DNA of 64,000 nt, taken from Micromonospora gifhornensis. GTDB taxonomy: Bacteria > Actinomycetota > Actinomycetes > Mycobacteriales > Micromonosporaceae. Positions 32,608 through 44,543 of the stretch are shown here, piece by piece. Within the stretch, counting starts at the first letter, position 1, and each line of letters starts with the position of its first letter. The notes under the pieces were generated by a model. The model was not told the DNA's origin, made no database searches, and saw only the letters and a list, made by a program, of their open reading frames with translations. The DNA is taken from NCBI RefSeq assembly GCF_016863515.1, contig NZ_BOPA01000021.1, positions 124,001 to 188,000 of the forward strand, given 5' to 3'. The translations under genes and the position numbers were made by a program.

Positions 32608-33654
32608 TCAGGTGGAGGCGCGTTCCACCAGCTGCGTCTGGAGCACGATGTGCGGGGCGGGGATCTCGTCACCGCGGATCCGGGCGACCAGCAGCCGGGC
32701 CATCTGCCGTCCCATCTCCTCCACCGGCTGGAAGACCGAGGTCAACGGAGGGACCGCCTGCCGGGCGATGGGCGCGTCGTCGAAGCCGATCACCGCCACG
32801 TCCTCGGGTATCCGGCGGCCGGACTCCCGCAACGTACGCATCGCGCCGAACGCCATCAGGTCGGCCGCGACGAAGACCGCGTCCAGGTCGGGGCAGCGCT
32901 CCAACAGGTGCCGCATGGCGGTCGCGCCGCTCTCCTCGCTGAAGTCGCCGTACCCGATCAGGTCGGGGTTGATGCCGAACCCGGCGCTGCGGACCGCGTC
33001 CCGGTAGCCGGAGAGGCGGGCCAGACCGGCGCCCATGTCCTGCGGGCCGGCGATGGTGGCGATGCGTCGCCGGCCGCGACCGGCCAGGTATTCCACGGCC
33101 TGGCGGGCCCCGCCGACGTTGTCCACGTCGACGAAGGAGGCGGGTTGGGCCTCCGGGTGCAGCATCCGCGCGGGCCGACCACCGAGCACCGTCGGCAGGC
33201 CGCGCTCCTCCAGCAGCGTGGGCAACGGGTCGTCGTCGTGCAGCGACAGCAGCAGTACGCCGTCGACGTGCTGGTTGGTCAGGTGGTGCTCGACCCGCTC
33301 CCGCTCCAGCGGGGACTGCGCCATGGCCAGCCAGAGCTGAAGCGGGGTCTCCAGCAGGGTCGAGCTGATCCCCCGCACGATGCCGGCGAAGAACGGCTCG
33401 GCGAAGATCCGCTCACCGGACTCGCTGACCACCAGCGCCACCGAGTCGGTCCGCTGGGTGACCAGCGCGCGGGCGGCCCGGTTCGGCACGTACCCCAGTT
33501 CGGCGATGGCCTGTTGCACGGCGGCACGGGCCTCCGGGCTCACCTGGGGAGAGCCGTTGACCACGCGGGAGACAGTCCCACGGCCAACACCCGCACGCGC
33601 CGCGACCGCGTCCAGGGTCGGGCGCCCGAGTGACCGGGTGCGCTGCGTTGTCAT
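32608..33654 (-). CDS. cebR: CebR-type LacI-family cellulose-utilisation repressor
   Basis: 348 residues. LacI HTH (about 13-60: TLDAVAARAGVGRGTVSRVV, then ELGYVPNRAAR hinge) and effector domain with FVAADLMAFGA and GFDDAPIARQAVPPLTSV. Sequence style and its place directly after the cebEFG-GH1 operon fit the cellobiose-responsive CebR/CelR repressors, which release TGGGAGCGCTCCCA-type sites on binding cellobiose. Exactly such sites lie before cebE and the GH9 gene. In Streptomyces cebR is divergent at the other end of the operon; here it is 82 bases downstream of the beta-glucosidase on the same strand, so it may be transcribed with its targets. Confidence 0.92.
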   Translation of the reverse strand: MTTQRTRSLGRPTLDAVAARAGVGRGTVSRVVNGSPQVSPEARAAVQQAIAELGYVPNRAARALVTQRTDSVALVVSESGERIFAEPFFAGIVRGISSTLLETPLQLWLAMAQSPLERERVEHHLTNQHVDGVLLLSLHDDDPLPTLLEERGLPTVLGGRPARMLHPEAQPASFVDVDNVGGARQAVEYLAGRGRRRIATIAGPQDMGAGLARLSGYRDAVRSAGFGINPDLIGYGDFSEESGATAMRHLLERCPDLDAVFVAADLMAFGAMRTLRESGRRIPEDVAVIGFDDAPIARQAVPPLTSVFQPVEEMGRQMARLLVARIRGDEIPAPHIVLQTQLVERAST

Positions 33655-33736
33655 CGTCTGCTCCTCCGACGTCAGGCGGCACCGGCACCTGGTCGAGCGT
33701 CGGTGCCGGGCCGCCCGTTACTGACTGGCCGTCGCC

Positions 33737-35166
<1,430 letters not shown>

Positions 35167-35170
<4 letters not shown>

Positions 35171-36009
35171 GACTTGACTGCACCTTCCATGATGCCGCCG
35201 ATGATCTGACGGCCGAACACGATGAACACGATCACCAACGGCAGGGTGCCGACCGCGGTGGCGGCGAAGACCTGGGAGTAGTCGGTGTAGTAGGCGTACG
35301 AGAGGAAGGAGAGCGAGACCTGGAGGGTCGGGTTCTCCGGGGTGAGGATCGCGTACGGCCAGAGGAAGGAGTTCCACTGCTCCATGAAGGTCAGCAGACC
35401 GAGCACGGCGGCGGCGGGACGCAGCGCGGGGAGCACGATGTTCCAGTAGATCCGGAAGGTGCTGGCGCCGTCGACCCGACCGGCCTCGATCAGCTCGTCG
35501 GAGATCGCCTGAGTGGCGTACTGCCGCATCATGAACACGCCGAAGGCGGTGACCAGGAACGGCACGGTGACCGCGAGCAGGCTGTCGTACCACCCCAGGG
35601 TCTGCATCATGCCCCAGAGCGGGATGAGGCCCATCTGGGTCGGGATCATCATGGTGACGATGATCGACAGCAGCAGGATGTTGCGGCCCCGGAAACGCAG
35701 CTTGGCGAAGGCGAAGCCGGCCAGCGAGCCGGTGAGCACCACCGCGAGGGTGACCACCGAGGACACGATGATCGAGTTCATCAGACCGGTGAGGAAGTTG
35801 GCCGCCTCGTTGTCGAGCACTCGGCCGAAGTTGTCTCCGAAGGCTCCGCCCGGGGTCATCGGCGGCGGCACGTCGTTGATCGAGTCCAACGTGCGGGTGC
35901 TGACCACCACCATGTAGTACAAGGGGTAGATGGAGAACAGCGCCGCCATCACGAGCGCGACGTAGGTCAGCGGACTGGTGCGCCACAGGCGCTGGGAAGC
36001 CGAGATCAT
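35167..36009 (-). CDS. cebG: ABC sugar transporter permease, CebG-like
   Basis: 280 residues with six transmembrane helices (from TYVALVMAALFSIYPLYYM to PLVIVFIVFGRQIIGGIM). The EAA loop that contacts the ATPase is ELIEAGRVDGASTFRIYW. The other half of the membrane channel is the gene immediately upstream (13-base gap). No ATP-binding gene is nearby, as in Streptomyces, where the shared ATPase MsiK energises the transporter from a distant locus. Translation of the next gene begins inside its stop codon. Confidence 0.92.
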
Positions 36010-36022
36010 TTCCGATCTCTCC

Positions 36023-36988
36023 TCACTTGGCCGAGCGGCGCACGAGTAGGAAGTTGACCAGCGACACCAACACGATGATCATGAAGATCGCCCAGGCCAC
36101 CGCGGCGCCGTAGCCGGCGGTGCTCAGGTTGTAGATGCCCTTTTCGAACATGTACATCGCCAGCGTCTGGTACTCCCGCTGGTTGCCGCCGATGACGCTG
36201 CCGTTGGCGAAGAGCAGCGGCTCGGTGAAGAGCTGCATGCCGCCGATCGTGGAGAGGATGACCACGAAGAGGAAGGTGGGCTTGAGCATCGGCAGGGTGA
36301 TCTGCCAGAACTGTCGCCACTGGCTGGCCCCGTCGATCGCGGCGGCCTCGTACAGGTCCTTCGGAATGGCCTGCATGCCGGCGAGCAGGATCAGCGTGTT
36401 GTAACCGGTCCACCGCCAGTTGACCATGGTGGCGATCGCGGTCCAGGAGCTCCACGTCTGGTTGCGCCAGTCGATCGCGTCCACCCCGACGGTGCTGAGC
36501 AGCCAGTTGAACAGACCGAAGTCGCGCTGGAACAGCATGCCGAAGACGATCGCGACCGCGGCCACCGAGACCACGTTCGGGACGAAGATCGCCATCCGGA
36601 AGAAGGTCTTGGCCCGCAGCATGGAGCGGTTGAGCAGGTTCGCCAGGAAGAGCGCCAGCAGCAACTGCGGGATGGTCGACAGCGCGAAGATGCCGAAGGT
36701 GTTGCCCAGCGCGTTCCAGAAGTAGTCGTCGGACAGCAGCGCGGTGTAGTTGTCGAGCCCGATGAACTCCTTCTCGCCGATCATGTCCCAGTCGTGCAGG
36801 GACATCCAGGCGGTACGGACCATCGGGTACAGCGAGAAAACGCCGAAGATCACGAAGAACGGCGCGATGTAGAGGTACGGCGAGTACTTCATGTCGAGGC
36901 GGTTGAGCAGACTCCCCCGCCGCCGAGGTGGTGTCTCCGAAGGCGGTGGTGCGGGCGACGGCGGCGCCGTCGTGGCCGAGAGGCTCAT
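36023..36988 (-). CDS. cebF: ABC sugar transporter permease, CebF-like
   Basis: 321 residues from ATG 36988, chosen for AAAGGAAA nine bases upstream; an upstream in-frame start at 37090 would run through the intercistronic hairpin. The N-terminal cytosolic Pro-rich segment (about 1-30) is followed by six membrane helices (YSPYLYIAPFFVIFGVFSLYP onward). The EAA loop is LYEAAAIDGASQWRQFWQ. Pairs with CebG to import cellobiose delivered by CebE. A stable stem-loop between cebE and cebF suggests that permease levels are set below binding-protein levels. Confidence 0.92.
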   Translation of the reverse strand: MSLSATTAPPSPAPPPSETPPRRRGSLLNRLDMKYSPYLYIAPFFVIFGVFSLYPMVRTAWMSLHDWDMIGEKEFIGLDNYTALLSDDYFWNALGNTFGIFALSTIPQLLLALFLANLLNRSMLRAKTFFRMAIFVPNVVSVAAVAIVFGMLFQRDFGLFNWLLSTVGVDAIDWRNQTWSSWTAIATMVNWRWTGYNTLILLAGMQAIPKDLYEAAAIDGASQWRQFWQITLPMLKPTFLFVVILSTIGGMQLFTEPLLFANGSVIGGNQREYQTLAMYMFEKGIYNLSTAGYGAAVAWAIFMIIVLVSLVNFLLVRRSAK

Positions 36989-37056
36989 GGCTTGGTTTCC
37001 TTTGCCGGCAAGGCCCGGGTAGCCCACACGCAGGGGGCTACCCGGATGGGGACCGA

Positions 37057-37093
37057 CCGGTGGCGTTCGGGCCCCGTCCCCGAACGCCACCGG
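37057..37093 (-). terminator. Intercistronic stem-loop between cebE and cebF
   Basis: Fifteen-base perfect stem CCGGTGGCGTTCGGG (37057-37071) and complement (37079-37093) with a seven-base loop, starting 14 bases after the cebE stop and 69 bases before the cebF start. As in other sugar operons, it probably acts as a partial terminator or mRNA stabiliser that leaves excess binding-protein message. Confidence 0.75.
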
Positions 37094-37106
37094 TGTCAGG
37101 ATTCAC

Positions 37107-38399
37107 TCAGAAGGCACCCTGAGTCGCTGCGTCCTTCGTGAACTGCTCCCAGGCCTTGTTCTTGTCGGCCTGACCGTTCTCGAACGCTCGCAGTGCCGGC
37201 TCGTACGCGTTCTCCTTGACGGCCTGGTGCTTCGGGCCGAGGTGCACGGGCTCGATCTTGGCGACGCTCTCCCCGAAGATCTTGCCGGTCGGGGCGTTGC
37301 TGAAGTACTCGTTGGTGTAGCTGAGGAACTCCTCGTTCTTCAGCGCCTCCAGGTTGGTCGGCAGCGGACCCTTGGCCTTGAAGGCCTCCACCTGGCTGGT
37401 GGCGTTGGTCAGGAACTCGGCGAGCTTCGCCGCCTCCTTCTGGTGCTTGCTCTGTTCCGGCACGGCCAGCCAGGAGCCGCCCCAGTTGCCGCCGCCGCCC
37501 GGCACGGCCGCCACGTCCCACTTGCCCTTGTTCTCGGCGCCGGAGTTGTCCTGCACGATGCCGAGCATCCAGGACGGGCAGAAGGTGGTCGCGAAGGTGC
37601 CCTGCTTGAAGCCGCCGTTCCACTCCGCCGACCAGGTGGACGCCTTGGCGGAGATGTCCACCATCGAGGTGGCGGTCTCCCAGGCGTTCTTCACCGCGGG
37701 GCTGCTGTCCGCGATGATGTTGTTCTCCTTGTCGTAGAACAGGTCGCTGCCCTGCTGGAACAGCACGCCGTTCGAGACTGCGGTGATCGAGTCGACGAAG
37801 GCCTTGCCGGTGGCCTGCTTGTACTTCTTGCCGGCCTCGTGGTAGCCGTTCCAGTCCGGCCAGAGGGCCGCGACCTGGTCCCGCTCGGTGGGCAGGCCGG
37901 CCTGCTCGAAGAGGTCCTTGCGGTAGCAGACGGCGAGGCTGCCGACGTCGGTGGGCAGACCGATGAGTCGCCCGTCCGGCGCCTTGCCCAGCTCCCACTT
38001 CCAGGGCAGGTAGTCGTCGGTGATGCCGGAGTCGATCAGCGGGTTCAGGTCGACCCAGTTACGCGGGTTGGCCTTGAACTCGTTGAGGATGCCCTCCTCC
38101 AGGGCGGTCACGTCCGCCGCGCCCTTGCCGGTGGCCAGGTAGCGGACCAGCTTGGGCCGGTACTCACCGAGCTGGGCGGTCTTGCGCAGCTCGACCTTGA
38201 TGCCGGTCTGCTGCTCGTACTGCTTGACGAGCTCGTCGTAGCCCATCTCGCCGAAGGTGTCGACGACCAGCTTGGCGGGCTTGCCGCCGTCAGTCGAGGT
38301 GTTGTCGTCGTCGTTACCGCAGGCCGCGAGGCCACCGACGGCGGTGATCGCCGCCACGGTGGCTGCCGCCAGGCGGGCACGCCGCTTGGTGAGGTTCAT
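37107..38399 (-). CDS. cebE: Cellobiose/cellotriose-binding lipoprotein, CebE-like
   Basis: 430 residues. Signal peptide and lipobox LAACG (Cys at about 27) are followed by an acidic linker DDDNTSTDGG, then a family 1 solute-binding fold: LVVDTFGEMGYDELVKQYE at the mature start, GLPTDVGSLAVCYRKDLF and CPSWMLGIVQDN. ATG 38399 is preceded by GAGGGG. Gene order SBP-permease-permease-GH1-LacI and the two CebR boxes upstream identify the cellobiose importer. It captures cellulase products, probably made by the GH9 enzyme encoded 11 kb away. Confidence 0.92.
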   Translation of the reverse strand: MNLTKRRARLAAATVAAITAVGGLAACGNDDDNTSTDGGKPAKLVVDTFGEMGYDELVKQYEQQTGIKVELRKTAQLGEYRPKLVRYLATGKGAADVTALEEGILNEFKANPRNWVDLNPLIDSGITDDYLPWKWELGKAPDGRLIGLPTDVGSLAVCYRKDLFEQAGLPTERDQVAALWPDWNGYHEAGKKYKQATGKAFVDSITAVSNGVLFQQGSDLFYDKENNIIADSSPAVKNAWETATSMVDISAKASTWSAEWNGGFKQGTFATTFCPSWMLGIVQDNSGAENKGKWDVAAVPGGGGNWGGSWLAVPEQSKHQKEAAKLAEFLTNATSQVEAFKAKGPLPTNLEALKNEEFLSYTNEYFSNAPTGKIFGESVAKIEPVHLGPKHQAVKENAYEPALRAFENGQADKNKAWEQFTKDAATQGAF

Positions 38400-38527
38400 C
38401 CTGACCCCTCTTTCAGTGGTGAGGCTGGTTTATGTGGTGGGGGGGGGTACCGCAGCGTCTGCCGGCCGCCGGCTGGTCAGCCGGTCGTCGACGCCCCGGG
38501 GCGCGCTGAGATGTGATCTACGCCCCT

Positions 38528-38594
38528 TGGGAACGCTCCCATGAGATTGCCGGGAGGTATCAGGAGTGTCAATAGGCCATTGGGAGCGTTCCCA
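38528..38594 (-). promoter_or_regulatory. cebE promoter flanked by two CebR operators
   Basis: TGGGAACGCTCCCA (38528-38541) and TGGGAGCGTTCCCA (38581-38594) are reverse complements of each other and one base from the ideal CebR palindrome. Between them, on the minus strand, lie TTGACA (38572-38567), 17 bases and CAATCT (38549-38544), a sound -35/-10 pair. Repressor on both sides of the promoter could loop or block it. The leader to cebE also has a nine-base G/C homopolymer (38439-38447). Confidence 0.9.
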
Positions 38595-38675
38595 GATCGT
38601 TACCACCGAACCGGTTTGATCCCGCTTCGTGCCAGCCTCGAAGACCGGCCGGCCACGTTGCCGGAACGTCCTTGA

Positions 38676-39239
38676 TCAGCAGAAGCGCCGCAGCAGTGTG
38701 GTCACCCGGCCGGCGTCGAATGCCTCCGGGTCGAAACCGTCACCGGCCCACGCGCGCATCGCCGCGTGCTCCGGGTGCCCCGGATCGGCGAGTGCGGCGA
38801 GCAGCAGCAGGTGCCCCTGCGCACCGCCGACGCTCTCCGGCGGAGCGGCCCGCTCGCCGTCGACACACCTCGGGTAACGCTCGTCGGCATCGGCGGTGAC
38901 CACGTCCTCCACCAGCAGGTCGTGCTCCCACCAGTCACCGAAGTCGTACGTGTACTGCAACCGGCTGCCCTTGCCCGCCACCGCGTCCAGCCGCACGTCC
39001 AACTCGTCGTGCAGGGTCAACTCGTCGTCCAGCGCCAGATCGCCGTCGGGGTCCGGTTCGCCGTACTGCACGCCGTCGATCTCGAACGAGTGCAGATGAC
39101 AGTCGCGCCAACCCATCGCGTGCTGCACCACCCGGTGCAGGCGATCCAACGTGTAGCCACCGGGCACGAGCACCCGCCGCCAGATCGTGGGACGAACCCC
39201 GGACAGCGAGATCCTCAGCTGGAAGATCTGACGCGGCAT
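38676..39239 (-). CDS. Plasmid pRiA4b ORF-3-like (IS1096 TnpR-like) protein
   Basis: 187 residues from ATG 39239 (GGATGGGA upstream); another ATG at 39263 lacks a ribosome site. Family markers are LRISLSGVRPTIWRRVLVP, LHRVVQHAMGWRDCHLHSF, YTYDFGDWWEHDL and the C-terminal GDGFDPEAFD. The family occurs on plasmids, next to IS1096 transposase and in many chromosomes, with no established function. No transposase, terminal repeats or plasmid functions were seen nearby, so this is a free-standing chromosomal member. Confidence 0.82.
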   Translation of the reverse strand: MPRQIFQLRISLSGVRPTIWRRVLVPGGYTLDRLHRVVQHAMGWRDCHLHSFEIDGVQYGEPDPDGDLALDDELTLHDELDVRLDAVAGKGSRLQYTYDFGDWWEHDLLVEDVVTADADERYPRCVDGERAAPPESVGGAQGHLLLLAALADPGHPEHAAMRAWAGDGFDPEAFDAGRVTTLLRRFC

Positions 39240-39390
39240 GCGTGTCCCATCCTTCCTCGGCATAGGCTGCGAGCATGATCTGCCGAGCGTGCCGGGCGCG
39301 GCGGCACGACGACTGCCCGGGCCGGAACTGGTGCGACTGCCAGCACCGTACCCCTCGACCCACCCCCGTCGTCACCGGTCCGGCCAGCGA

Positions 39391-40137
39391 ATGACCGCCG
39401 ACGCGCCGATTTCCGCCCTCTGGCCGGATCCGTCACCCGCCCCGCTGGACGACGATGCGCTGACCGCGCTCTATCGCCGGGCCGACACGCCGCAGCTGCG
39501 GATGAACTTCGTGACAAGCGTCGACGGCGCGGTGAGCCTCGACGGCTACTCGGCCGGGTTGTCCGGCGAGCCCGACAAGCGGGTCTTCCGGCTACTGCGC
39601 ATGGTCTGCGACGCGCTGCTGGTGGCCGCCGGCACGCTGCGCCACGAGGGTTACCGGGCGCTGCGGCTCGACGAACAGCGCCGCGCCTGGCGACGCCGGC
39701 ACGGACTGGCCGAATATCCGACGCTCGTGGTGGTCTCCAACAGCCTCGACCTCGACCCCGCCCAGGCCGCCTTCGCCGACGCGCCGGTACGCCCGATGGT
39801 GCTCACCCGCGACGGCGCGCCTGCGGCACCGGACCTGGCCGCCGTGGCCGACCTGGTGCACTGCGGCGCCGACGAGGTCGACCTCGCCGTCGGCCTGGCC
39901 GAACTGCGGCGGCGTGGCCTCGAACAGGTGCTCTGCGAAGGCGGCCCGCACCTGTTCGGCGCGCTCACCGCCGCCGACCTGGTCGACGAGGTCTGCCTGT
40001 CGGTGGCGCCGCTGCTCGCCGGTGCCGGCGCCGGCCGGATCACCGCCGGTACGCCGAGCCCGGCACGGCACCTGCCGCTGCGCCACGTGCTGCTCGCGGG
40101 CGACGGCACCCTGCTGTTGCGCCACGCCCGCCCCTGA
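39391..40137 (+). CDS. Pyrimidine reductase/RibD C-terminal-type reductase
   Basis: 248 residues from ATG 39391. The RibD-C/dihydrofolate-reductase-like fold shows MNFVTSVDGAVSLDG near the N-terminus, LLRMVCDALLVAAGTLRHEGY (NADPH-binding region) and VLCEGGPHLFGALTAADLVDEV (glycine-rich loop and active-site GG). Stand-alone members are annotated as pyrimidine reductase family and may reduce the riboflavin intermediate or an F420-like or other pteridine substrate. No riboflavin genes are adjacent, so the substrate is open. Upstream neighbour is divergent; a short tandem repeat follows. Confidence 0.85.
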   Translation: MTADAPISALWPDPSPAPLDDDALTALYRRADTPQLRMNFVTSVDGAVSLDGYSAGLSGEPDKRVFRLLRMVCDALLVAAGTLRHEGYRALRLDEQRRAWRRRHGLAEYPTLVVVSNSLDLDPAQAAFADAPVRPMVLTRDGAPAAPDLAAVADLVHCGADEVDLAVGLAELRRRGLEQVLCEGGPHLFGALTAADLVDEVCLSVAPLLAGAGAGRITAGTPSPARHLPLRHVLLAGDGTLLLRHARP

Positions 40138-40149
40138 CGCCGGCCCCGG

Positions 40150-40199
40150 CAGCCACCAGCACGACAGCCAACAGCACGGCAGCCACCTGCGCGACAGCC
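40150..40199. repeat. 15-bp tandem repeat, 3.3 units
   Basis: CAGCCACCAGCACGA, CAGCCAACAGCACGG and CAGCCACCTGCGCGA follow one another without gaps, then CAGCC. It starts 13 bases after the reductase stop in the 132-base gap before the membrane hydrolase gene. Units differ at one to four positions. Possibly a variable-number repeat; no function is evident. Confidence 0.8.
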
Positions 40200-40269
40200 G
40201 CCTGACCGCTTGCACGAGTGTCGGCGGAAATGGCCGAACCGCCAACGGCGCCCAGGTCAGCTCAATACC

Positions 40270-42573
40270 GTGAACCGGGATCGGCAGGTGCCGGAGGACG
40301 GGACGTTGACGCACGAGGTGGTCGAACTACGGGTGCACGGCGTCTCGGGCACCTCCGCCGAGACGCTGCTGGACCACCCGGTGGTGATCCGGGTCGCCGG
40401 TGACGACAACGCCGCCTTCTACCGCCCCCGGCCCGGGTTCGGCATCAGCGACCGGCCCGGCGGACTGAAGATCGAAGCGTACCGCTGGGGGGCGCTCACC
40501 GCCGGCGCCACGGTGCGTACCCTCTCCCTGCTGTTCCTGTTGCCGTTCATGCTTGTCAACCTCGCCGTCTGGGCGCGGCCGGCGACCGGCGGGGCCGGCG
40601 GGTTGATCGGCCCGCTGTGCCGGCTGCTCGCCGCCACCCTGACCGCGGCGTTCGTGCTGTCCGTCGTGGGGGTGAGCATCGACCTGGTCGGCTGGCAGTG
40701 CGTCGGCTACCAGCCCTGCCGGGCGGGCCGCGGCTACCTGGCCTGGCTCGGCAGCATCCCCCTCGGGCCACGCCTGGCGATCCTCGCGCTGGCGCCCATC
40801 GCCGCGCTGCGGCTGCTGTGGTGGCTCGGCGCACGTTCGTCCCGGGCCTTCGAAGCGTTCCCGGCCGTGCCCGGGCAGGCGCGCGACGCCCTCGGCGAGG
40901 ACCGCATCGACGAACCCGGCTTCTGGAACGACGCGATCGTGGTGCGTCGACTGCTGACACTGCACGTCGCGGTCGGGCTCGGCACCCTCGACACGATCCT
41001 GCTCGGCGCGCAGATCCACCTCCGTCCCACGCCCGTGGTGTACGTGCTCTTCGGTGCGGCCTGGTGTCTGCTCGCCGTCGCGGCCGTCCTGCTCTGCCGC
41101 CCGGCCCGCGCCGTCGACGAGGGGCCGGGCCGGGGACCTGTCGACATGCGGGGCGTACGGCGGCTGCGCCAGGCCACGACGGTGGTCACCCTGCTGTCGC
41201 TCGCCTACACCGTGGTGCCGTTGGAACCGGAGCCACCGCACGGGCAACTACCCGGATACGAGGGCGCGGTGGCCGCGTTGATCGCGGTCCAGGCCGGCCT
41301 GCTGATCGCGCTTACCGTCACCACCTGGCACCAGCGGCGGCGCAGCCGCGCGGGAACCTCGTTGTGGCTGGGTGGTCTGGCCGGCCCGATGCTCGCCACC
41401 GCGGCGGTCGCCGCCGCCTACGGATTCGCCGCCGCGCTGGTGTACCGGGTGGCCGATTTTCTCGACCGCAGCGACATCCCGAACCCGGCACGGCCGGTAC
41501 GACCCGGCGCACCACCGCTGGAGCCACCGGTCTCCTACCGCTGGGCGGCACTTGCCGGGCTGGCGGCGATCATGGTCGTCGCGATCGCGGCACTCTGGCG
41601 GATCGTCGCGACAAGGCGACGGCGACGCCGGTTGGCCGAGCAGATCGTCCGACGAGACTTCCCCGATCCCCCGCCGGAGGCGTTGGCCCAGCGCACCGCC
41701 GTCCGGGAGGTCGTCGCCCGGGCGGCGTTCACCGAACAACTCGGGCCGATCTTCGTCGTCTTCCTGGTGCTGTCCCTGCTCGGCGTGGCGATCGTCGCCC
41801 TGGACCTGATCGGCATCGGGCCGTCGGAGCTGTCACGGCACCTGGCCAGGACCGACGGTCAGGCGACCACCAACCTGGCGCTCGCGACCGACGCCGGGAT
41901 CTACGTGATCGGGCTGGTCGCGGTCGGGATCGTGGTCCTCGGGGTGGTCTCCTACCGCTCGGAGGGCACCCGCCGCTCGGTCGCGGTGCTCTGGGACCTG
42001 GGCACGTTCTGGCCACGTACGGTGCATCCGTTCGCGCCGCCCTGCTACGCCGAGCGGGCCGTGCCGGAACTCGCCAAGCGGGTCAGCGCACTGGCCCGCA
42101 AAGGAGGGGTGATCCTCTCCGGGCACTCCCACGGCTCGGTGCTCGCCGCCGCCACCCTGCTCCAGTTGCCGCCGGAGGTGCTGCCCCGGGTGGCGTTGCT
42201 GACCCACGGCAGCCCGTTGCACCGGCTCTACTCGCGGCTCTGTCCGGCCTTCCTCGGTGACGACGTGCTGCACGAGGTCGGCGACCGGGTCGGCTGGCGA
42301 TGGATCAACCTGTGGCGCGACACCGACCCGATCGGCGGTCCCGTCTTCTCCGCGCACTGGCCCGGGCAGCCGCCCCGGGTGCCGCCGCCGGCCGGCACCG
42401 TCGACCGCCGGTTGCGGGACCCGGTCGAGGTCACCGTGCCGCCGGACGACACCGTGCCGCCCCGCATCGACCAGCATTGGCCGTACCACACCGATCCGCA
42501 GTACGAGGCTGCCGTACGGCAGTTGGCCGGGCGACTCGACCCGGACCTGCTCCACCTCGGCCCGGACCGGTAG
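40270..42573 (+). CDS. Polytopic membrane protein with split alpha/beta-hydrolase motifs
   Basis: 767 residues from GTG 40270; the frame extends 20 codons further but without other support. The N-terminal VELRVHGVSGT (19-28) looks like the first strand and oxyanion-hole loop of an alpha/beta hydrolase. Several membrane segments follow (from RTLSLLFLLPFMLVNLAVW to about residue 570). The C-terminal third then has the nucleophile elbow SGHSHGS (S620), LLTHGSP and a late histidine in WPYHTDPQY (H740). This suggests one hydrolase domain interrupted by a large membrane insertion, with the catalytic face cytosolic. No family name was recognised and the substrate is unknown. It stands alone, 166 bases before the herA operon. 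Confidence 0.65.
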   Translation: MNRDRQVPEDGTLTHEVVELRVHGVSGTSAETLLDHPVVIRVAGDDNAAFYRPRPGFGISDRPGGLKIEAYRWGALTAGATVRTLSLLFLLPFMLVNLAVWARPATGGAGGLIGPLCRLLAATLTAAFVLSVVGVSIDLVGWQCVGYQPCRAGRGYLAWLGSIPLGPRLAILALAPIAALRLLWWLGARSSRAFEAFPAVPGQARDALGEDRIDEPGFWNDAIVVRRLLTLHVAVGLGTLDTILLGAQIHLRPTPVVYVLFGAAWCLLAVAAVLLCRPARAVDEGPGRGPVDMRGVRRLRQATTVVTLLSLAYTVVPLEPEPPHGQLPGYEGAVAALIAVQAGLLIALTVTTWHQRRRSRAGTSLWLGGLAGPMLATAAVAAAYGFAAALVYRVADFLDRSDIPNPARPVRPGAPPLEPPVSYRWAALAGLAAIMVVAIAALWRIVATRRRRRRLAEQIVRRDFPDPPPEALAQRTAVREVVARAAFTEQLGPIFVVFLVLSLLGVAIVALDLIGIGPSELSRHLARTDGQATTNLALATDAGIYVIGLVAVGIVVLGVVSYRSEGTRRSVAVLWDLGTFWPRTVHPFAPPCYAERAVPELAKRVSALARKGGVILSGHSHGSVLAAATLLQLPPEVLPRVALLTHGSPLHRLYSRLCPAFLGDDVLHEVGDRVGWRWINLWRDTDPIGGPVFSAHWPGQPPRVPPPAGTVDRRLRDPVEVTVPPDDTVPPRIDQHWPYHTDPQYEAAVRQLAGRLDPDLLHLGPDR

Positions 42574-42739
42574 GAATCCCGCCTACCGGCACGCGCGGTG
42601 GGGGCGTCGTCGCGCTGCGCGGTCGGCCCCGGAGTCCCGACGTGGCCTCCGCCGCGTCGCGTGGCGGTGTGTCGTACTCCTCCGGCAGGATGCAGGGCGT
42701 GCGTGCCGACCGCGAAGACCGCTCAGGAGGAGCCGCCCG

Positions 42740-44506
<1,767 letters not shown>

Positions 44507-44543
44507 GGAGCTTGGTTGTGGTGAGCGCGAGGAGGCCGGCCCA

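Noticed and set aside
35171..35986. N-terminal extension of the GH1 frame through the CebG gene
   Set aside because: It is the out-of-frame shadow of CebG; GTG 35170 overlaps the CebG stop and precedes the first GH1 homology.
38676..39239. pRiA4b ORF-3/IS1096 TnpR-like gene as evidence of an insertion sequence
   Set aside because: No transposase, inverted terminal repeats or target duplications were seen around it; the family is common on chromosomes.
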